Assembly (NCBI RefSeq): GCF_020520425.1
Contig: NC_079489.1
Coordinates: 90,810,810-90,874,809 of the forward strand
Length of the DNA stretch: 64,000 nt
Source: Spinacia oleracea
Lineage: Eukaryota; Streptophyta; Magnoliopsida; Caryophyllales; Amaranthaceae
Direction: 5' to 3'
In this document: piece by piece, positions 32,975 to 47,387 of the stretch
How positions within the stretch are numbered: position 1 is the first letter of the stretch
Layout: each line of letters opens with the position of its first letter
The notes under the pieces: generated by a model
Told to the model about the DNA's origin: nothing
Database searches by the model: none
The model's input: the letters and a program-made list of their open reading frames with translations, nothing else
Program-made: the position numbers and the translations under genes

Positions 32975-33630
32975 AAAAATAAAATATTTAAGGATCCACA
33001 TATCGAATTTGGATCTCAAAAACATATCCAAATCTGATTAGTTAGAAATAGAACAAACTCTAATTTGGATTCACCATGACCAAAAATTGAAGATCCATAT
33101 CCTTTTAATTTACAAACAGATTTGGATCCACCGGATTCAGACCATGACTAGGATCCATTGTCATCTCAAAGTATAAAATTTTGAAATTATAACTTTCAAA
33201 AGTCAACCTGAAAGATAAATCATATATGATGTATATTATTTTTATTTAAATTTTGGAAATTTTGGTAGTTACTATCTTAAAAATTTATACGAAGTATATT
33301 TTATTTAAAAATAAAATATTTAAGGATCCACATATCGAATTTGGATCTCAAAAACATATCCAAATCTGATTAGTTAGAAATAGAACCGAATCTAATTTGG
33401 ATTCACCAGGACCAAAAATTGAAGATCCATATCCTTTAAATTTACAAACAGATTTGGATCCACCGGATTCAGACCATGGCTAGGATCCGTTGTCATCTCA
33501 AAGTATAAAATTTTGAAATTATAACTTTCAAATTTCAACCTGAAAGATAAATCATATATGATGTATATTATTTATATTTAAATTTTGGAAATTTTGGTAG
33601 TTAGTATCTTAAAAATACACTACTTTGTAT
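32975..33630. repeat. 332-bp tandem duplication
   Basis: AAGGATCCACATATCGAATT at about 32990 returns at about 33322, and the copies match over roughly 300 bp with few changes. Copy 1 ends with the first 30 bp of fold-back element 2, so the duplication came after that insertion. Confidence 0.85.
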
Positions 33631-34098
33631 TAACCACCTTATGTTTTTTTTTTGTAATTTACTACCTTAAAGTATGTTTTTGCTTTGGAATCACTACCAA
33701 TTTACAGTTTAAAATTAAGATACCCCTTTCGTTTCTTAATCATTTTAAGTGGTTTAAATATCATTCTTCTCCTTTTCCTGTAAGGATTGTATAGAGAACC
33801 ATATTTTTAAAAAGTTCGTTTAATGCTTCAAAAATATTTTTTAATTAATTCGATCTTCTACGAAATTTCAAAAGCACGGTCTCTAAGGAACCCTTACACC
33901 TAAAGGAGGAGAAGAGCTTTGAATCACTTAAACCGATTAAGAAACAAAAAAATCTTAATTTTAAAATGTGAAAACTGTAAACTGGTAGTGATTTAAAACA
34001 AAAACATACTTGAAGGTAGTAATTAGCAATAAAATTTTCATTAGGTAGTTAATCCGAAAGTGGTGTATTTTTAAGGTAGCAAATACCAAAAAAAATCC
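33587..34098. mobile_element. Fold-back / MITE-like element 2
   Basis: Same family as element 1 (GGTAGTTAGTATC...CTACC arms, TTTCGTTTCTTAATCATTTTAAGTG and its reverse complement) but more diverged. The hairpin centre is near 33850. Confidence 0.7.
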
Positions 34099-37000
34099 TT
34101 ATTTTCAACCTAGACTTTCCTGGACCCCAACATCTAAATAAAAGGCTTTATCCGAAAAGGAACATCCGATTCAATGTGCCCCCCGGCTGGAAGACATCTA
34201 CCTCATCACGATCATGTACAACCCCTGGTAGACAACTTCCTGTAGGAGGCTCTCCGTGTTAGCTCTCATGACCGGAGGTATAACACACAATTGGCATCTA
34301 CTCTTAAGGAAAGAACAATGGTTACTTTAAAAAAAAACTATCCCTTTAGTGTTTGAGACCCCTTCTCTCGTGCTAGGAAGTAGGAAGTGTAAGACCGTTG
34401 AGCTTAGAAAGTGGATTCCTTATCTCAGGAAGTACGTGGATAATGATGTAGTTGTGCAAATTGTTCAGACTCTTTTGTAAACTGATATGAGTCCTTTGTA
34501 TAGCATGGTTTCCAGTGGAAATGGTAGTTCATATCTAGGACTCCCTATATGGAAAAACATTGAAAGCATGTTTCCTTGCTTTGACACAACACATAGACCA
34601 ACACACACAAAAATTTCTTTCACACTCCGTGCCAATCAACAATCCTTTAATATAAATCCCCTCTTGAAATGCTTCCTTGGGATCTAGCTCGGTCCTAATT
34701 GAATCCGCAGCCAAAAGTGTGAAAAGTTGGAGGACTTTATACCATCAATTCAAGTGTGGTTGAATTATCTTCTACTGCCGAAGGACTTGGAGAACATATT
34801 TTGTTCCTTCTACTGCTTAAAGTGATTGTTACGACCGCTGACTTATTTGGAAAAAGGAAGACAATCTCTTGGATCTCTTATTTCCGGGAAATAAGTGGCT
34901 CATGAGAAGAACATGGACTCAAATCTATCTTTCATCAACTACCTTAGCCTTTCTTGAATTATGTGGTCTCAGTTTAAAGCCTTAGGATGAGTTTAGAAGC
35001 TAGTTCTCTCTCACGGGGGGCAGAAGCAGCAGAAGATGCTTTTGATCCTAAGGCTCTAAAAGAGTTTGATTTTCGGAAGATAGCAAAAAAATTCTAGCTT
35101 GTTGCAGGTCTTATGACTTTCCAAGTCTTTGACCATGCATCTTGATATGTATATAAGAAATTTATCAAGTGAAATTTTATTGGATTCGTTTCGTTATTTA
35201 TTTCCAAAATGTCAACTTTTTATAATCTTTACTAATGTATAATTCAAGATATTAATAGTCAGACCTAAGCATTGGTATCACATGAAATGAAATTTAATAG
35301 AACTCGGAATGGGAGTACATCATTATTTTTAAGTGATATTCAAGCTAGTGAATTAATTTAAGGACAAAAATCTTAAATACATGTGGAAGAACCTCAACAT
35401 AACAATGATTTTCCCACATCTATTCTACACCAAACTGCGAAACTATTGCAAGATGATGGACGAATTGTTCAATTCTCATTCCATTTTTTTTGACGGGGAA
35501 TTCTCATTCCATCTTGATATAGCACTGCAAATAATAAATAAATAAATAAAAGAGCCACTTAAGGAAAACATATTCTTTAAGATGAGGTCAAGTTCGGGGA
35601 AATAAAAAGCAATCAAGCTCCAATTTAATGTCATTACAACCACATCTTTTTCCAAAATTAATTTCCAAATTAAGAGTTTTCCCGTTGATTGCTTATATTG
35701 ATCACCACACATGCACCATTCGACCAACCTTCCTCTGCCTGTCATGTGGCTGAGTTTATTTTTTTAACACCAGACAAGTTTTTGAAACTTGAACCTTGTT
35801 GAGCTGGTTATGAGTTTATGATCATTAAACTACCCATAGTTCTTCCAACAACCTATGCACTCTTCCAATAACATCACATTGGGGTCATATTTTCATCAAA
35901 CATCTTCTTTTTGCAACATATATGTTCATATGCTCCAAGCCCGGAAGATACTTCAATTGTTAAATTTGCATCGACCTTCTTCCAAACAATCATAATCATT
36001 GTCTTCTTATAACTCCTTACCTCTAACACATTCAGATATAACATGAAAATAAACTAGCCCCATCCTCACACAAACAACATCGATAAGATGCATTTCAGAG
36101 TCGTTATCTCAAGCGCTTATCGGTGTAATAAGTATTTTTTTAGGCTAGTTGACTTAATCCTATGACACTAATAATAAAATACATATACAAGGGATACATA
36201 AGGGGAAGAACTCTCCGGGATCAATCGTCTTGCAGCAACGGACATGCTATCATCAATATTAAACAATGGTTATGGGGTGTAAGTTTGCACAAATTGTCAT
36301 TTAATTCACAAACGATGTAAAACAATAATGAAAGACAAGGACTAGGGTAGAGGGATTCCTCTTATATATAATAACAACGACATAGCATAGATAGGACTCT
36401 CCTACTTGACTCATACCCAATACATAGCGATTTACTTATTAATCTAAGAGCTCTTGCGCACTAGCTAGCATAAAAAATTAATGTCAATATGTTTTACCTA
36501 CAATTAATGAATCTAGGTCCTGTTTTTATGAAATCCTACTTAAACTCCAATCATTACCACGAGAGAAGTAAACATTTGGGTTTGAGGTTCAACATGGTGT
36601 TGGGATCACCACTCATAGGTCCAGCAAAAATGTATGTGGGTTCTTTCTTGTGTCAAAAGAGTAGCATTTATGTTGTCAATGGATACACGTCCGTGCTTAG
36701 GTCTTGCCCCTGGTACACTTCTTTTGTTCTTTCATTTGGACTTAGGCTTGTTACTTTGGACATGGTAAGACTTTAAGCCTTGGATAGATTTTGGTAGGAG
36801 CCTTATCTTCTTTTCCTTTCTTCTAAGGGGAGTCCAGATGATGGATGTGATCATGAGGGGAGAAATTTGAGGTCTTCGGGGCTACTCTCGGTCTTTCAGG
36901 GCTATGGTTCCTTTCTTTCACAAAATCCTAATTCCGATGTGTCGCTTTGCATGACCTGAAGTAGGGACGAAAGTTCTCTATGTAGAAAACAAGCAAAGAA

Positions 37001-38380
37001 AGACAAATATGTTGGATATGCTACAAAATTCAACTTATAAACAACTAAAATAATCTAATATACAGATAGATGCATCTCTAAATGCCCTATGTGCAAATTG
37101 TTATCAACTTGATTAGGGTAGGAACGTAATTGTGTACCAACGCTACAAACAATATTTCACATTTAGAAAAGCTTTCAATCCCCGATTTTGTACTTAATTA
37201 GAACGGATGATTCTTTGAGATCCCCAAAATTGAGTCATGGCCGACTAAATAATTTGATAGGAGCTTATAAACCCCCATGAAAATATCGGAATGGACTGTA
37301 TACTCGACTTGAGGAGTACCAACCTCTTTTCCTTTTCTTGAAAACAACTTGGTTTCCCACTCTTGAACGTTTTCTTACCAGGATTTGTCAAGTAGGGTTT
37401 CTAACAATATTTATTTTTAATTAAATATCAAAATTATTGCAGATCTTGTTGCCTTAATTACGCTAATCATGTTAACGAACTTAACTGCAAAATCAAATAC
37501 ATCCCGACAAAAATACCTAAACTAAAATGTTCACGTCACCCAACTTTACCTGTCAGTTTTGTTAGATATATTTTATTTCCTGAAAACTCGCTCAAAGTAC
37601 CATAAATGTCTCTAACAATTTGTAGAATCGTTGAGAAAAAATATTAACTTATCAAACCCTAAAAAATAATACTCTATAGTAATGTTAGTAAACTCATACC
37701 GAGTACAAAGTACTTAATTTACCAGATATGTAGTCTGTTTTAAGATAAAGAAATGAAATTTAACATGTTGAGATGAACTTAAATAGGTCATTAGGATACT
37801 ACTTAAATAACCATTTTGCCTTTACTCATATTTTACATTTAGCCATTGTTACCTAAAATTTTTCCTCTCTTTTATTTGTTATTCTATGGGTAATTTTGAT
37901 ATTTATTATTTTACTGTCTAACCCAAATAGAGCAAGTAAAAAAGACAGATACTTGCAACGTTTGTGATTTCTACACTATTCACAAATTATACTTTGACTA
38001 TTGTTGGTAATTTATACGTGAGTTAATATATAGTCATGTGGGATCTTGTTAGATTCGTCTTAATATGTATTTTCAAATACTAACTTTTTATAATTTTTGC
38101 TTAAAGAAACTTAAAGATATTAATGATTAAAATTGTGTATTAATATACGTGAAAATGACAAAAGTTGCGAGTAAAACGAACAAAAGAAGTAAAAGTAAAA
38201 GTGTAAAACATAGCCAACACATCGAAGCAATAAGTAAAGTAGTGGACGGAGTTACACGTTGAAAACGGACAAGAGTGTGAAAAGAGATAATGCCAAGACA
38301 CTCCCTTTTACGTAAAAGGAAAATAATCCAAACGGGCTACATTAAAAATTAAATTAAAAAAATGTCTTTTTCTGCAATTC
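34099..38380. other. AT-rich intergenic region
   Basis: No gene is recognised. Short frames near 34370-34690 (for example RKWIPYLRKYVDNDVVVQIV followed by a stop) look coding-like and may be a decayed gene fragment of unknown family. MITE-like pieces lie at 35155-35300 and 37990-38180. Nothing else stands out. Confidence 0.5.
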
Positions 38381-38394
38381 AAACACAATCCCAT

Positions 38395-38935
38395 CCTTAT
38401 ATTCATCAGCACACTCACTACTCTCGTTTTTCTCTCACCTCTCTCTCCTTGTCATTCTCCCCATCTCTTTAAATTTCGCCATTTCGGATTCTCCTTCTTC
38501 TTCATCATTCTATATTCTAAATTCTAAATATTATAAATTTGCATGAACTCCTCTTTTCTCTCTCCCCTTTCTTCAATTCAATCACTGGTCGCTGAATTCA
38601 TCTTTTTTTTAATTGATTTAAGAAAAGAAATTCAATTTTTAATCGTTTGACTTCGATTTTATTAAAATCTAGGGTTTTGATTTTCTTCTGTTGTCGACCA
38701 TTTTGCTGGTTTTATCGGGTTGAGTAATCCGATCTTAAAATCGTTTCGGTTTTTAGCCGATTCAATTTTGGGTAGATCGAAGGGATATTTAGAAGGGTGA
38801 AATTTGGGTTTGAATAGGGATTTATTTAGGGTTTATAGAATTTTTAATTAGGGTTTGTAGTTTTTTGTTTGGGGATTTGGGTCCGGATTTTTGGAAAAGG
38901 GGGGTTTTAGTTTAAAAAAGAAGAACAAAAAAACA
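38395..38935 (+). promoter_or_regulatory. Pyrimidine-rich leader / 5' UTR of the DUF789 gene
   Basis: CT-rich runs (CTCTCACCTCTCTCTCCTTG near 38434, further CTT runs to 38600) precede a long T/G-rich stretch up to the start codon. CT runs near plant transcription starts are common. The exact start site cannot be placed. Confidence 0.45.
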
Positions 38936-41900
38936 ATGCTAGGGGCTGGGTTACAGTTTAATCGGAGTCGAAATGATGATCGGTTCTATATTCCAGCGAA
39001 AGCCCGAAGAAATCATCATCAAAACCAGAAGAACCCTCAACTTCAAAGAACTCAGAGTGATGTTGTTAATGGAGGATTAGCAGGAGGAAGTCAATGTACG
39101 GAGAAAACTGTGATTTCCGGGAGCAAGGAACCCGAAAACCGGACTGAACAGACCCCGAAACAAGCTTCCTTGCCGGCTTTCGAACCGGTGGCATTGCCTT
39201 TGAGTAATGTAGAACGTTTTCTTGAGTCTATTACTCCTTCTGTTCATGTGCAGTATCTCTCCAAGGTTGTTGCAACCATTTAATTCTCATTTTATGCGAT
39301 TATTATTTATGGCCCATTTTAAATTTTATTAATCAAATGTGGATTTTTTTGGTTGTTGGTGAATGGTGGGTTTTACAGACTACAGTGAGAGGATGGAGGA
39401 CTTGTGATGTGGAGTACCAGCCCTACTATATGCTGAGTGACTTGTGGGACTCATTCAAAGAGTGGAGTGCTTATGGTGCTGGGGTGCCTTTGGTTTTGAA
39501 TGGCAGTGAAGCCAGTGATTCTGTTGTTCAGTATTATGTGCCTTACTTGTCTGGCATTCAAATTTACGTTAAGTCGAGGTATACCACTCTTTTTATGCTT
39601 CCTAACGTCGTCCTCGGAGTTCATTTTATGTTCTATCAGGAATCAATATACCATATTTTGTTTTTCTTGTTGGTGTTTGTATATATTAATAATTTGATCA
39701 TTTATTTTTGTTTTATATTTGCTGTCCTGTGGCCTTTCATTTGATTGTTCTGATGGTAACTTTGAAAATTATAATACATGGGAATATAGGATTCTATTAA
39801 TATGGCAGTGGCATCTGAATCTTTTAGGTGATATATTTCCTTATTTTTGATTGTGATTCGGATCATGGTATGCTTCGGATTAGTTTTACCTTATTAACAC
39901 AATCTTTAATGTCATGCGATTTTCTACAAATTCCTTATTGTTGATTATGTGCTTATTTTATGCATACCGCCTTTCTTGTACTTACAAAATGTGACATTGT
40001 CCTGTTGAATGTTTTGTTTGTCTTTTTCTAATAACTTGGCAGTCGGCACAGTGTTGTTTGTGGCGAATCTTAAGTTCCTGGACCCAGTATCTGCTCTCTT
40101 TATTCCCTATCTGTATTCTTATGTATATTAAAGAATGTTTGTAGTGAACATACAAACTGCTTTGGGTTAACTAGGCCTCAAGTAAGGAACTGACAGGAGC
40201 TTCTGTCTTGACTGCTATGTGTGGATGGTCCCTGCTAAATCCTTTTTATGTAGTGCTGTAATGTGCTTTAATCAAATATTTTTGTAGCTACAATGACTGC
40301 TTGAGTTTTGTTTCTAGTGTGCCAGTTTGCACTCTATTACCTTGGAGTTGCATTCATATTTTTGTTATTGACATTATTGTTATACTCCCTTAGACTTGAC
40401 CCTTTTGATAAACCTGGTGGTTGAAGTTTGTATTATTCCTGTTCCTTGCTGGTTCTAGTTTGATAGGTGATTTAAGGGTCTTGTGCTTTTGTGGTGTTGC
40501 TTGTCACTTTACTGTGCATGTTGCGTAGACATTTTTGAGTCACTTGTGTCATGGACTCGTGGGAACAAAGGTTAATCTAGGGAAAGTATGACTAGCTGGT
40601 GGTCCTAGTTACTTCAACTTGATAAGTAAAATGTTTCAGGATTAAGCATTTTCTAGGGTACATCATTCTAAATGGCGGAATTCTTGGACCATCTTTAGTT
40701 TTTCCTTTTTGAGTCTAGTTTCCATGCCCATGCATGGAAGTTTAGTAGCTAACTTCTGCGACTGCAGCTATGGCGGAAGTCCCGAATAATCTTCAGTTTT
40801 TTTCTTTTCTTTTTGAGTCTAGTCTCCATTCTCAAAGTCCATGCATGGAATTTTAGTAGCGAACTTCTGTGATGATAGCTGTTGGATCTATAAAGTAAAG
40901 TAGTCAGTTACGTCTTCTAAAATAAAATACTTATATTTTGATTACAGAAAAAATTTGGGTTAAGGCTCTTGTTATGCTGATTACAAATAACACCGTGCTT
41001 AGTGGAGGGGAACACAGTTGGATCTAGTGTTCTGTTTTTTACTTCCTAGTATTTTCATATCTTTTACGCCCACATGTATGTGTATGTGTCAGGACCTTGG
41101 GGGGATCTGTCAATTTAATGGGTGCTACTGCCTACTGTTGATGATAGGTTTCCTCTTTTGCCACTCGCGTGTATGGTTTATTTGGTGAATAATTGGCTAC
41201 TTGATCTATTTGGAAAGGAAGAGACGACATTAGAATTTGATTCTTCTGCAATCAATTTCATTTTTGGCAATGTAATTACTGAATGAAATAAAAGCTTGTT
41301 TCTGAAATTTTCTGCGAGACACGTGTAGTTGCGTGTCTTTATATAATGCTGCGATGACGCTTTTGAGTTTTGTCGATTCAATTAGGGTATGGGACAATAA
41401 TAATTCTCCGCATTGAAGATTTTCTTTGATTTCTTTTAATGCAAGATACCTATATGCTGTGCCTCTAGGAAAAAGAAATATTTGTAAGTAAAATGCAAAA
41501 CGACATATGCTTGTGGGTACAATATTAAATTCTTTGTTTCACTTGCTAGTTTTAATTGTTCGTGAGTGAAGGTCGACTAGTCCGACAACTCCCACCCAAC
41601 TGCTAGGAAATTCAAAAACTGATTTCTAGCCCCTGTACATTTCACTTGGTTTAATTTTTACTGATTAAAACTGCTTTTTTACTTGTAAACTCCTTTTGCT
41701 GAATAAGTTTTTTTTTTACTGATGGAAGCCTCTTTTTACTATCGATCAAAACTTATTTTTACTGTTTGTTATGTTAAAGAGAAAAGGACCTTATTTGATT
41801 ATGCTGATGTTTGTAAGGAAGAGAACCCCATGTGTTTTTTATACCAAGCTGTTGAGTTAAAGAGGTTAAATGTTTCTCTACCATGCTGTAGTACTTGCAC

Positions 41901-44900
41901 TTTATTCCTTTCTATGTTATGTTGAACATGTCAGCCGCTTTTGTTAATGTCTTAAATGGATCAAACATTCCAGTAATGATTACATTGATATGGTAATAGC
42001 TGAGCCAGAAATGAAGTTGTGTCACTTAACCTTTGTAGTAGTAATAGCATGCTTATCATGCTGCAATTAACCATTGTGATAATATTGCAATATTTGGTAA
42101 ATTTCCTTCACTCGAAATTTATGTTTTGTTTATTCATGCTCCTAACCTTGTCAATATGCTTCATGTGGGTAAGCAACATAATATATTTGTTTTTTTGATG
42201 TTTAAGTTGCTTAAATTTATTTGCGATTTATGCACTCCCTCTGTTTCATTTTCTTAGGCACCCTAGGTTTTATGGTTTAACTTTTACCAGTTTTAACCTT
42301 AATATATATTGATAAATTATTTTAGAAATAGGGTTTGAAAAGTATTTATAAATGAATCTAATGGTGATTTTCTATAATATCTTATATCATCATCTTGATG
42401 GTACTTTTTCCACTTACCTCCTTGGCCAATGTGGATACGACGTTATCACTTTACTTCTTGATTTATTCTCCCTGTTTGATATTTTGCAATATTTTCCCTT
42501 TTTGTGCTCCCTTTTCACAATAGGAAACTGTTACTCTTTAGTCTTTACAGTGTTCGTTTAAAGATTTCAGTTAATTTTTTGACAGTATTTTGTAGTGCTT
42601 CTCCCTTTCCGCCCTCATTATATATTGGTGTAATCCATGAATTGACCTAATTGTGTGACTATGCTGTAATGATTTTTTGTGGCGCAGGCGCATAAGTGAG
42701 GACAGTGATGGAGACTATTTCTGCAGGGACTCAAGTAGCGACGGAAGCAGTGATTCTGAGCGTGACAGGGGTTTAGCTTACTCAAGGGGTCAACGAAATC
42801 ATTATAACCATCCTAGCGATATTTCCCTTAATATGGACAGATTGATATTGAGAGACCAGCGTACAGGGTTACAAGAGGGCTTTTCAAGTGACGAGGCTGA
42901 TTCTGGGACTCCTCAGAGAAGTTTATTGTTTGAGTATCTTGAACACGATCCACCATTTTGTCGTGAGCCTTTGGCTGATAAGGTTAGTTTTGTTTTACTT
43001 CTCTATAATCCAGAGGAGAAAGAATCTGATGCATTCTTTCCTATTTTATTCATGCTTATTTTTTATTGCTTTTTTAATTGATTTTTTTATGTTCGAATAG
43101 ATATCTGATCTTGCATCGCGTTTCCCGGAGCTAAGGTCACTTCGCAGTTGTGACGTACAGGCCTCAAGTTGGTTTTCTGTGGCATGGTACTTTATTAATT
43201 CAACGACCTTGTTTGTCTTAGCAATGCAAAATGCATTTTTACCTATGTGTGTTTGTGTTGAATTTTAGGTACCCAATATATAGGATACCTATGGGACCAA
43301 CATTGAAAGATTTAGATGCTTGTTTCTTGACCTATCATTCTCTGAACACACCGATGGGAGGTAATCCTTTGGTTGCATGCTTTCTGTTCCCGCTCCTCCC
43401 CTTTTATTATTTATGTTTTTATGACATTTTAATTGACATAGAAAGGTAGCACTACATGATGTCATCATGTACAATAAGGATATTGGCCTATTGGGGATAG
43501 GCAATGCTAAACTGTGTGAGTTATAATCCTTACATGTATTATAGAACAATCCATTTTGTATTTACTTTAAGGAGATAATATGGACGCGGTTTCCCTGTCA
43601 AAATTTGAAAACAGCAAGTTAAATTAATTGTATTCCTATGTTATCTGAACTTAATTTTGCCGAAAAAAGCTTATTTGTGTTGAACAGAAGTTACATCTGT
43701 GTTAAAATTGTCTGATTTTTTATAGAATTTTCTGTTGCAAGTCGAAATAAGTAAAAATAAGTTGTAACAAACAAACCCTTAGTAATTTGCATGCTGGTAT
43801 ACTTACATGTTACTTAAATAACTAGACACTAGATCACCACTCCAAAACCTGTAGAAATTTAGATCCAGTGTTAAGAAACCTCATGGAAGGAAGTTGGGTT
43901 CTTCCATCGGTGGCAATATGGAACTGTTAATATTTCTGCACATGTACCCATTATATAATTAGTTTTTCTGCTGAATGTATGCTGCATATTCGGTAATCGA
44001 TAAATACAAGCTTTGAAGTGCACACATTATAATTATAATTTTGTATTATCGCTTTTATATTTTAATTATTGATATGTAGTTCTTAAAGTAACACTTTATA
44101 TTTTAAAAACATAAAAGTTTTTTGTATACAACATTCAAATACAAAATTTGAAACTTCATAATGATTTTTTAGTCTGGTGCTTAGATTCTTACCTTCTAAA
44201 GAATACAAGACTTCCTAATAAGCTGCGAAGAAAATAATTTTTCTACATTTAAGGCACACCATATAACTATATATACAGAATAACCAGCTGGATGATCCCA
44301 AAGTTTGACTGATCTTTTTTGTTAACCCTGAAGATCAAGTTTTTTAGAAATAGCCATGGGTAGTTGGGTTAAAGACAAGCATATAAATCTGTCAGGAGTT
44401 TTGGGTTGGAAAAAGAATGGGAATTGTGACTTGTTAGCGGAAGTATCGGCAGCACACATTATATATAGATGTAGATTCTTTTTTTCACAACAAAGTTCCA
44501 GGTAGAAATAAACCTGTAAAATTTAATTTAATTTTGGAGGGAGTACATTACTGATTTTACTTGTTAGAGAACACATGCTTTCTATCAAAGTATAAATTTG
44601 TGTTTTGGAAGAAGGCCATGAATACAATGCTCTAAAGTCCTCCTAAATTTGAATGACAAGTTCTAAACAGAAAGGATTATCCAAGAAAGATCTTAGCAGC
44701 TTTATTGCAAAGTCTCGAGAGTTTATTTAAATCAGAATACTACGTGTAATTTGAAATGAAATATGCATTTGTTATTGCTTTGAACAAGTAATCCTTCTTC
44801 TGATTCAACATCTTATCAAAGATTTTGTATTTGTATAGGCCATTGTACACATTGAACGGAGAAATATAGCTCCTATGAAAGGGGGAAAAAACAATTTAGT

Positions 44901-45536
44901 AGAGCAATATATCTTCTAATTCTGAGTTCCATGATTGAATTTTGAGTTGGTTTGCTGTGGAACCCCTAAAATTTGATGGAGAAAAGAGTGGAGGCCATAG
45001 TGCTAAACCAGTAGTTTTCTGGGGACAAATTAGAAGGAGTACAAATATTTCATGCGGTATATCTTTTACTGTAAAACACCCCACAAGTTCCACTCAATTC
45101 AGATTGATACCTTTTTGATGAAGCGAGTAACCGAGTATATCAACTTGATGCTCAAATGTGTCTTGGCTTTTTATCTAGAGTTTAATCAGATTTTTTTTTT
45201 AATGTTGTTCTCATTAAGGTGAAAGTGTGAAACAGTCCATTTCTTGTGGGCGTTGTGGCGTCTGAACTGAATCCTGCTTTTCTGTTTTATCTATGTGCAG
45301 GAGTTCCTGCCGCTCAATCTCCAGTTGTGATTTATCCCAGTGAGATTGATGGAATTCCAAGGATCTCTTTACCAGTTTTTGGTCTTGCTTCTTACAAATT
45401 CAGAGGATCCTTGTGGACCTCAAATAGTGGGAGTGATCGTCAATTAGTGAACTCGCTCTCGCAGGCAGCTGATAGTTGGTTGAGACTGCTCCAGGTCAAT
45501 CACCCTGACTACCTGTTCTTCTGTCGTAATAGATAA
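38936..45536 (+). CDS. DUF789 family protein, six exons, 412 aa
   Basis: Exons: 38936-39265, 39379-39578, 42688-42982, 43101-43186, 43269-43360 and 45301-45536. All introns are GT-AG, phases match, and the sum is 1239 bp ending in TAA. The product has a polar, Gln/Asn-rich N-terminus (about residues 1-80). The DUF789 domain follows: [68 protein letters not shown], an acidic Ser/Asp stretch ([13 protein letters not shown]), [40 protein letters not shown] and [10 protein letters not shown]. No transmembrane segment or signal peptide is visible. The biochemical role of this plant family is not known. ATG 38936 (MLGAGLQF) fits family N-termini better than upstream in-frame codons. The gene looks intact; introns 2 (3.1 kb) and 5 (1.9 kb) are long. 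Confidence 0.93.
40672..40881. repeat. 98-bp tandem duplication in intron 2
   Basis: ATGGCGGAA (40672 and 40770), TTTTGAGTCTAGT, CCATGCATGGAA and TTTAGTAGC.AACTTCTG recur in order with moderate divergence inside the DUF789 gene intron. Confidence 0.8.
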
Positions 45537-47378
45537 TGTTGATAAATAGACTGTTACTGTACATTGCCTACCATTATGGAGGAATGTCCAACCATGGGTC
45601 TTTCTGAAGGAGATTGACATCTGATTTAGGTTTCAGGTGGCTGATGAGTTTAGAGTCTTTCTCTGACTTGTTAAAGTCATCTGTATATCAGTGGGATAAA
45701 AAAAACAAAAACAAAAAGAAAACAAGAAAAGACAAAAAAAAAATAGAAAAAGGAAAAAAGAAAAAGAAAAAGGGGAAAAGGAAAGGAAGGATGTTAACTA
45801 CCAGTACAGATGAAAGGTTAAGGTCCGGCTGGATTGCGATAGGATCAGGGTAGGTTTAGAAAGGCTAAAGGCATGGGTGAGCCAAACAAGGCTTGCAATC
45901 AGAAGGGACAGGCTTAGTTTTAAATTTCTGTTTTAACTTTCAACTTTTAATGTTTTTTTTTACATATCTGCATATGTGAAACAGGCTCTGTTTTTACCAT
46001 TTTAATCCCTTGCTCTGATGATCAGTTACCAGAAATTAGCTGGTTTATTGTTTCGTAGGGGATTTGATAGGTTGTAACAAGAGTTTAAGAGCTTTTGTGT
46101 GGACTTGTTGTTATATTATATACATATATAAAAATAGAGTAGTATTATAGTGTAGTTGATGAGATATGTTTAGTTTAATTGTTTTTCTGCTTTTGCTTTT
46201 GCTTGTGCTTGTTTGTCTTAAAAGTTGAAGGATGCTGTATGTATGATTGAATGATGTTGGACATCAGTTGTGTGTTTGGGTGATTTTCATGTACTTGTAT
46301 AGGTGTTGCACAAATAATACTGCAAGGGTCAAAGATGGGAGGGGCATGTGATGTGGTAGGAGTTTCATCTAAGAAGAGGTTCTGGTGATTAGATGCATTT
46401 GGATACTGAGTAGAAACTGTCGTCGAAACTGCTATTTGGCTAGTTGGTGCTTGGTAAATATGGTAATAGTATACTTAAAATGCCCAAGATACAATCAGTG
46501 TGGCTGTGGTGAGGCCTGAAGTGCACTGAGGTGGAGTCAAGGTTGAAATGCAGAAGTGGCAATTGGTACCGTAGCCGTAAATAGTAGGCCTATAACATCT
46601 TACATCGGTGTGTGTAACTTTAGTTATATGTCTGTCAAAGCAGTAGTAACATAAATTAGTTGGTTGCATAGGTGAGGCCGTGAGGAAGGGGTAAAGATAG
46701 GAAAATGACCAAACAAACTGATCTGATATGACCCAATGTATGTTTGTCAAATTTATAAAAGGTCAATAAACATAGTTTTGGCATCAATGGATATATATGT
46801 TAGAAATGCTACACATCACAAAACCAGCAGCAGCAGCCACAGCCACAGCCACAGCCACAAGGGCCAAACAAGTACACTATCACGACCTCCCTGGAAGTTG
46901 TTCCAAACATGTACAGGAGCATCACCTCCCCGGAACTTTTTTCTTAAATCGACCAGAGTTTGTGTTTTTGATCCAAAATTTGGGGAATTCAATACATGAC
47001 ATCCTTATTTCCCTATCATATTAAGTACATAGTCGCTTGGTTGCACTTCTCATGACATTGTAGGCTTTAATTTAGGGATGTCGCCCATGGGAAGTGAGTT
47101 AAGTGACACTCCTCACGACATTTTAGGCTTATAACTAGTGGGTGTCCCGGGCGTTATCTCGGGTTTTGAATTTTATTCAGATTTTATTTGTTGTAAATAT
47201 GTGCCTACATAGATGGTGTCGTCATAGAATTATGGGGGTGACACAAGATAAACGGCCAGTTAGCAACCTTCCCATGCTTAAACCCCACGTTAGTAAATCA
47301 AAACAAAGTTGAATTCCTTTCTTCATTATTGGTTGATTAATTACTTTGAAATTTTTTTGTGCACCGTGCACTAAGGGG
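45537..47378. other. 3' flank of the DUF789 gene, intergenic
   Basis: An A-rich tract lies at 45699-45785, T-rich 3'-UTR-like sequence to about 46150, and a short CAGCCA repeat near 46827-46858. Open frames here are low-complexity. No gene is recognised. Confidence 0.55.
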
Positions 47379-47387
47379 AATTTTTAT

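Noticed and set aside
34370..34690. Coding-like fragment RKWIPYLRKYVDNDVVVQIV
   Set aside because: It is too short, interrupted, and I cannot assign a family. It is noted within the intergenic entry only.
42234..44545. CTCCCTCTGTTTC (intron 2) and GGAGGGAGTAC (intron 5) as the two ends of Stowaway-like MITEs
   Set aside because: They are single MITE-like termini without a matching partner end or TA duplication in either intron; too weak to call as elements.
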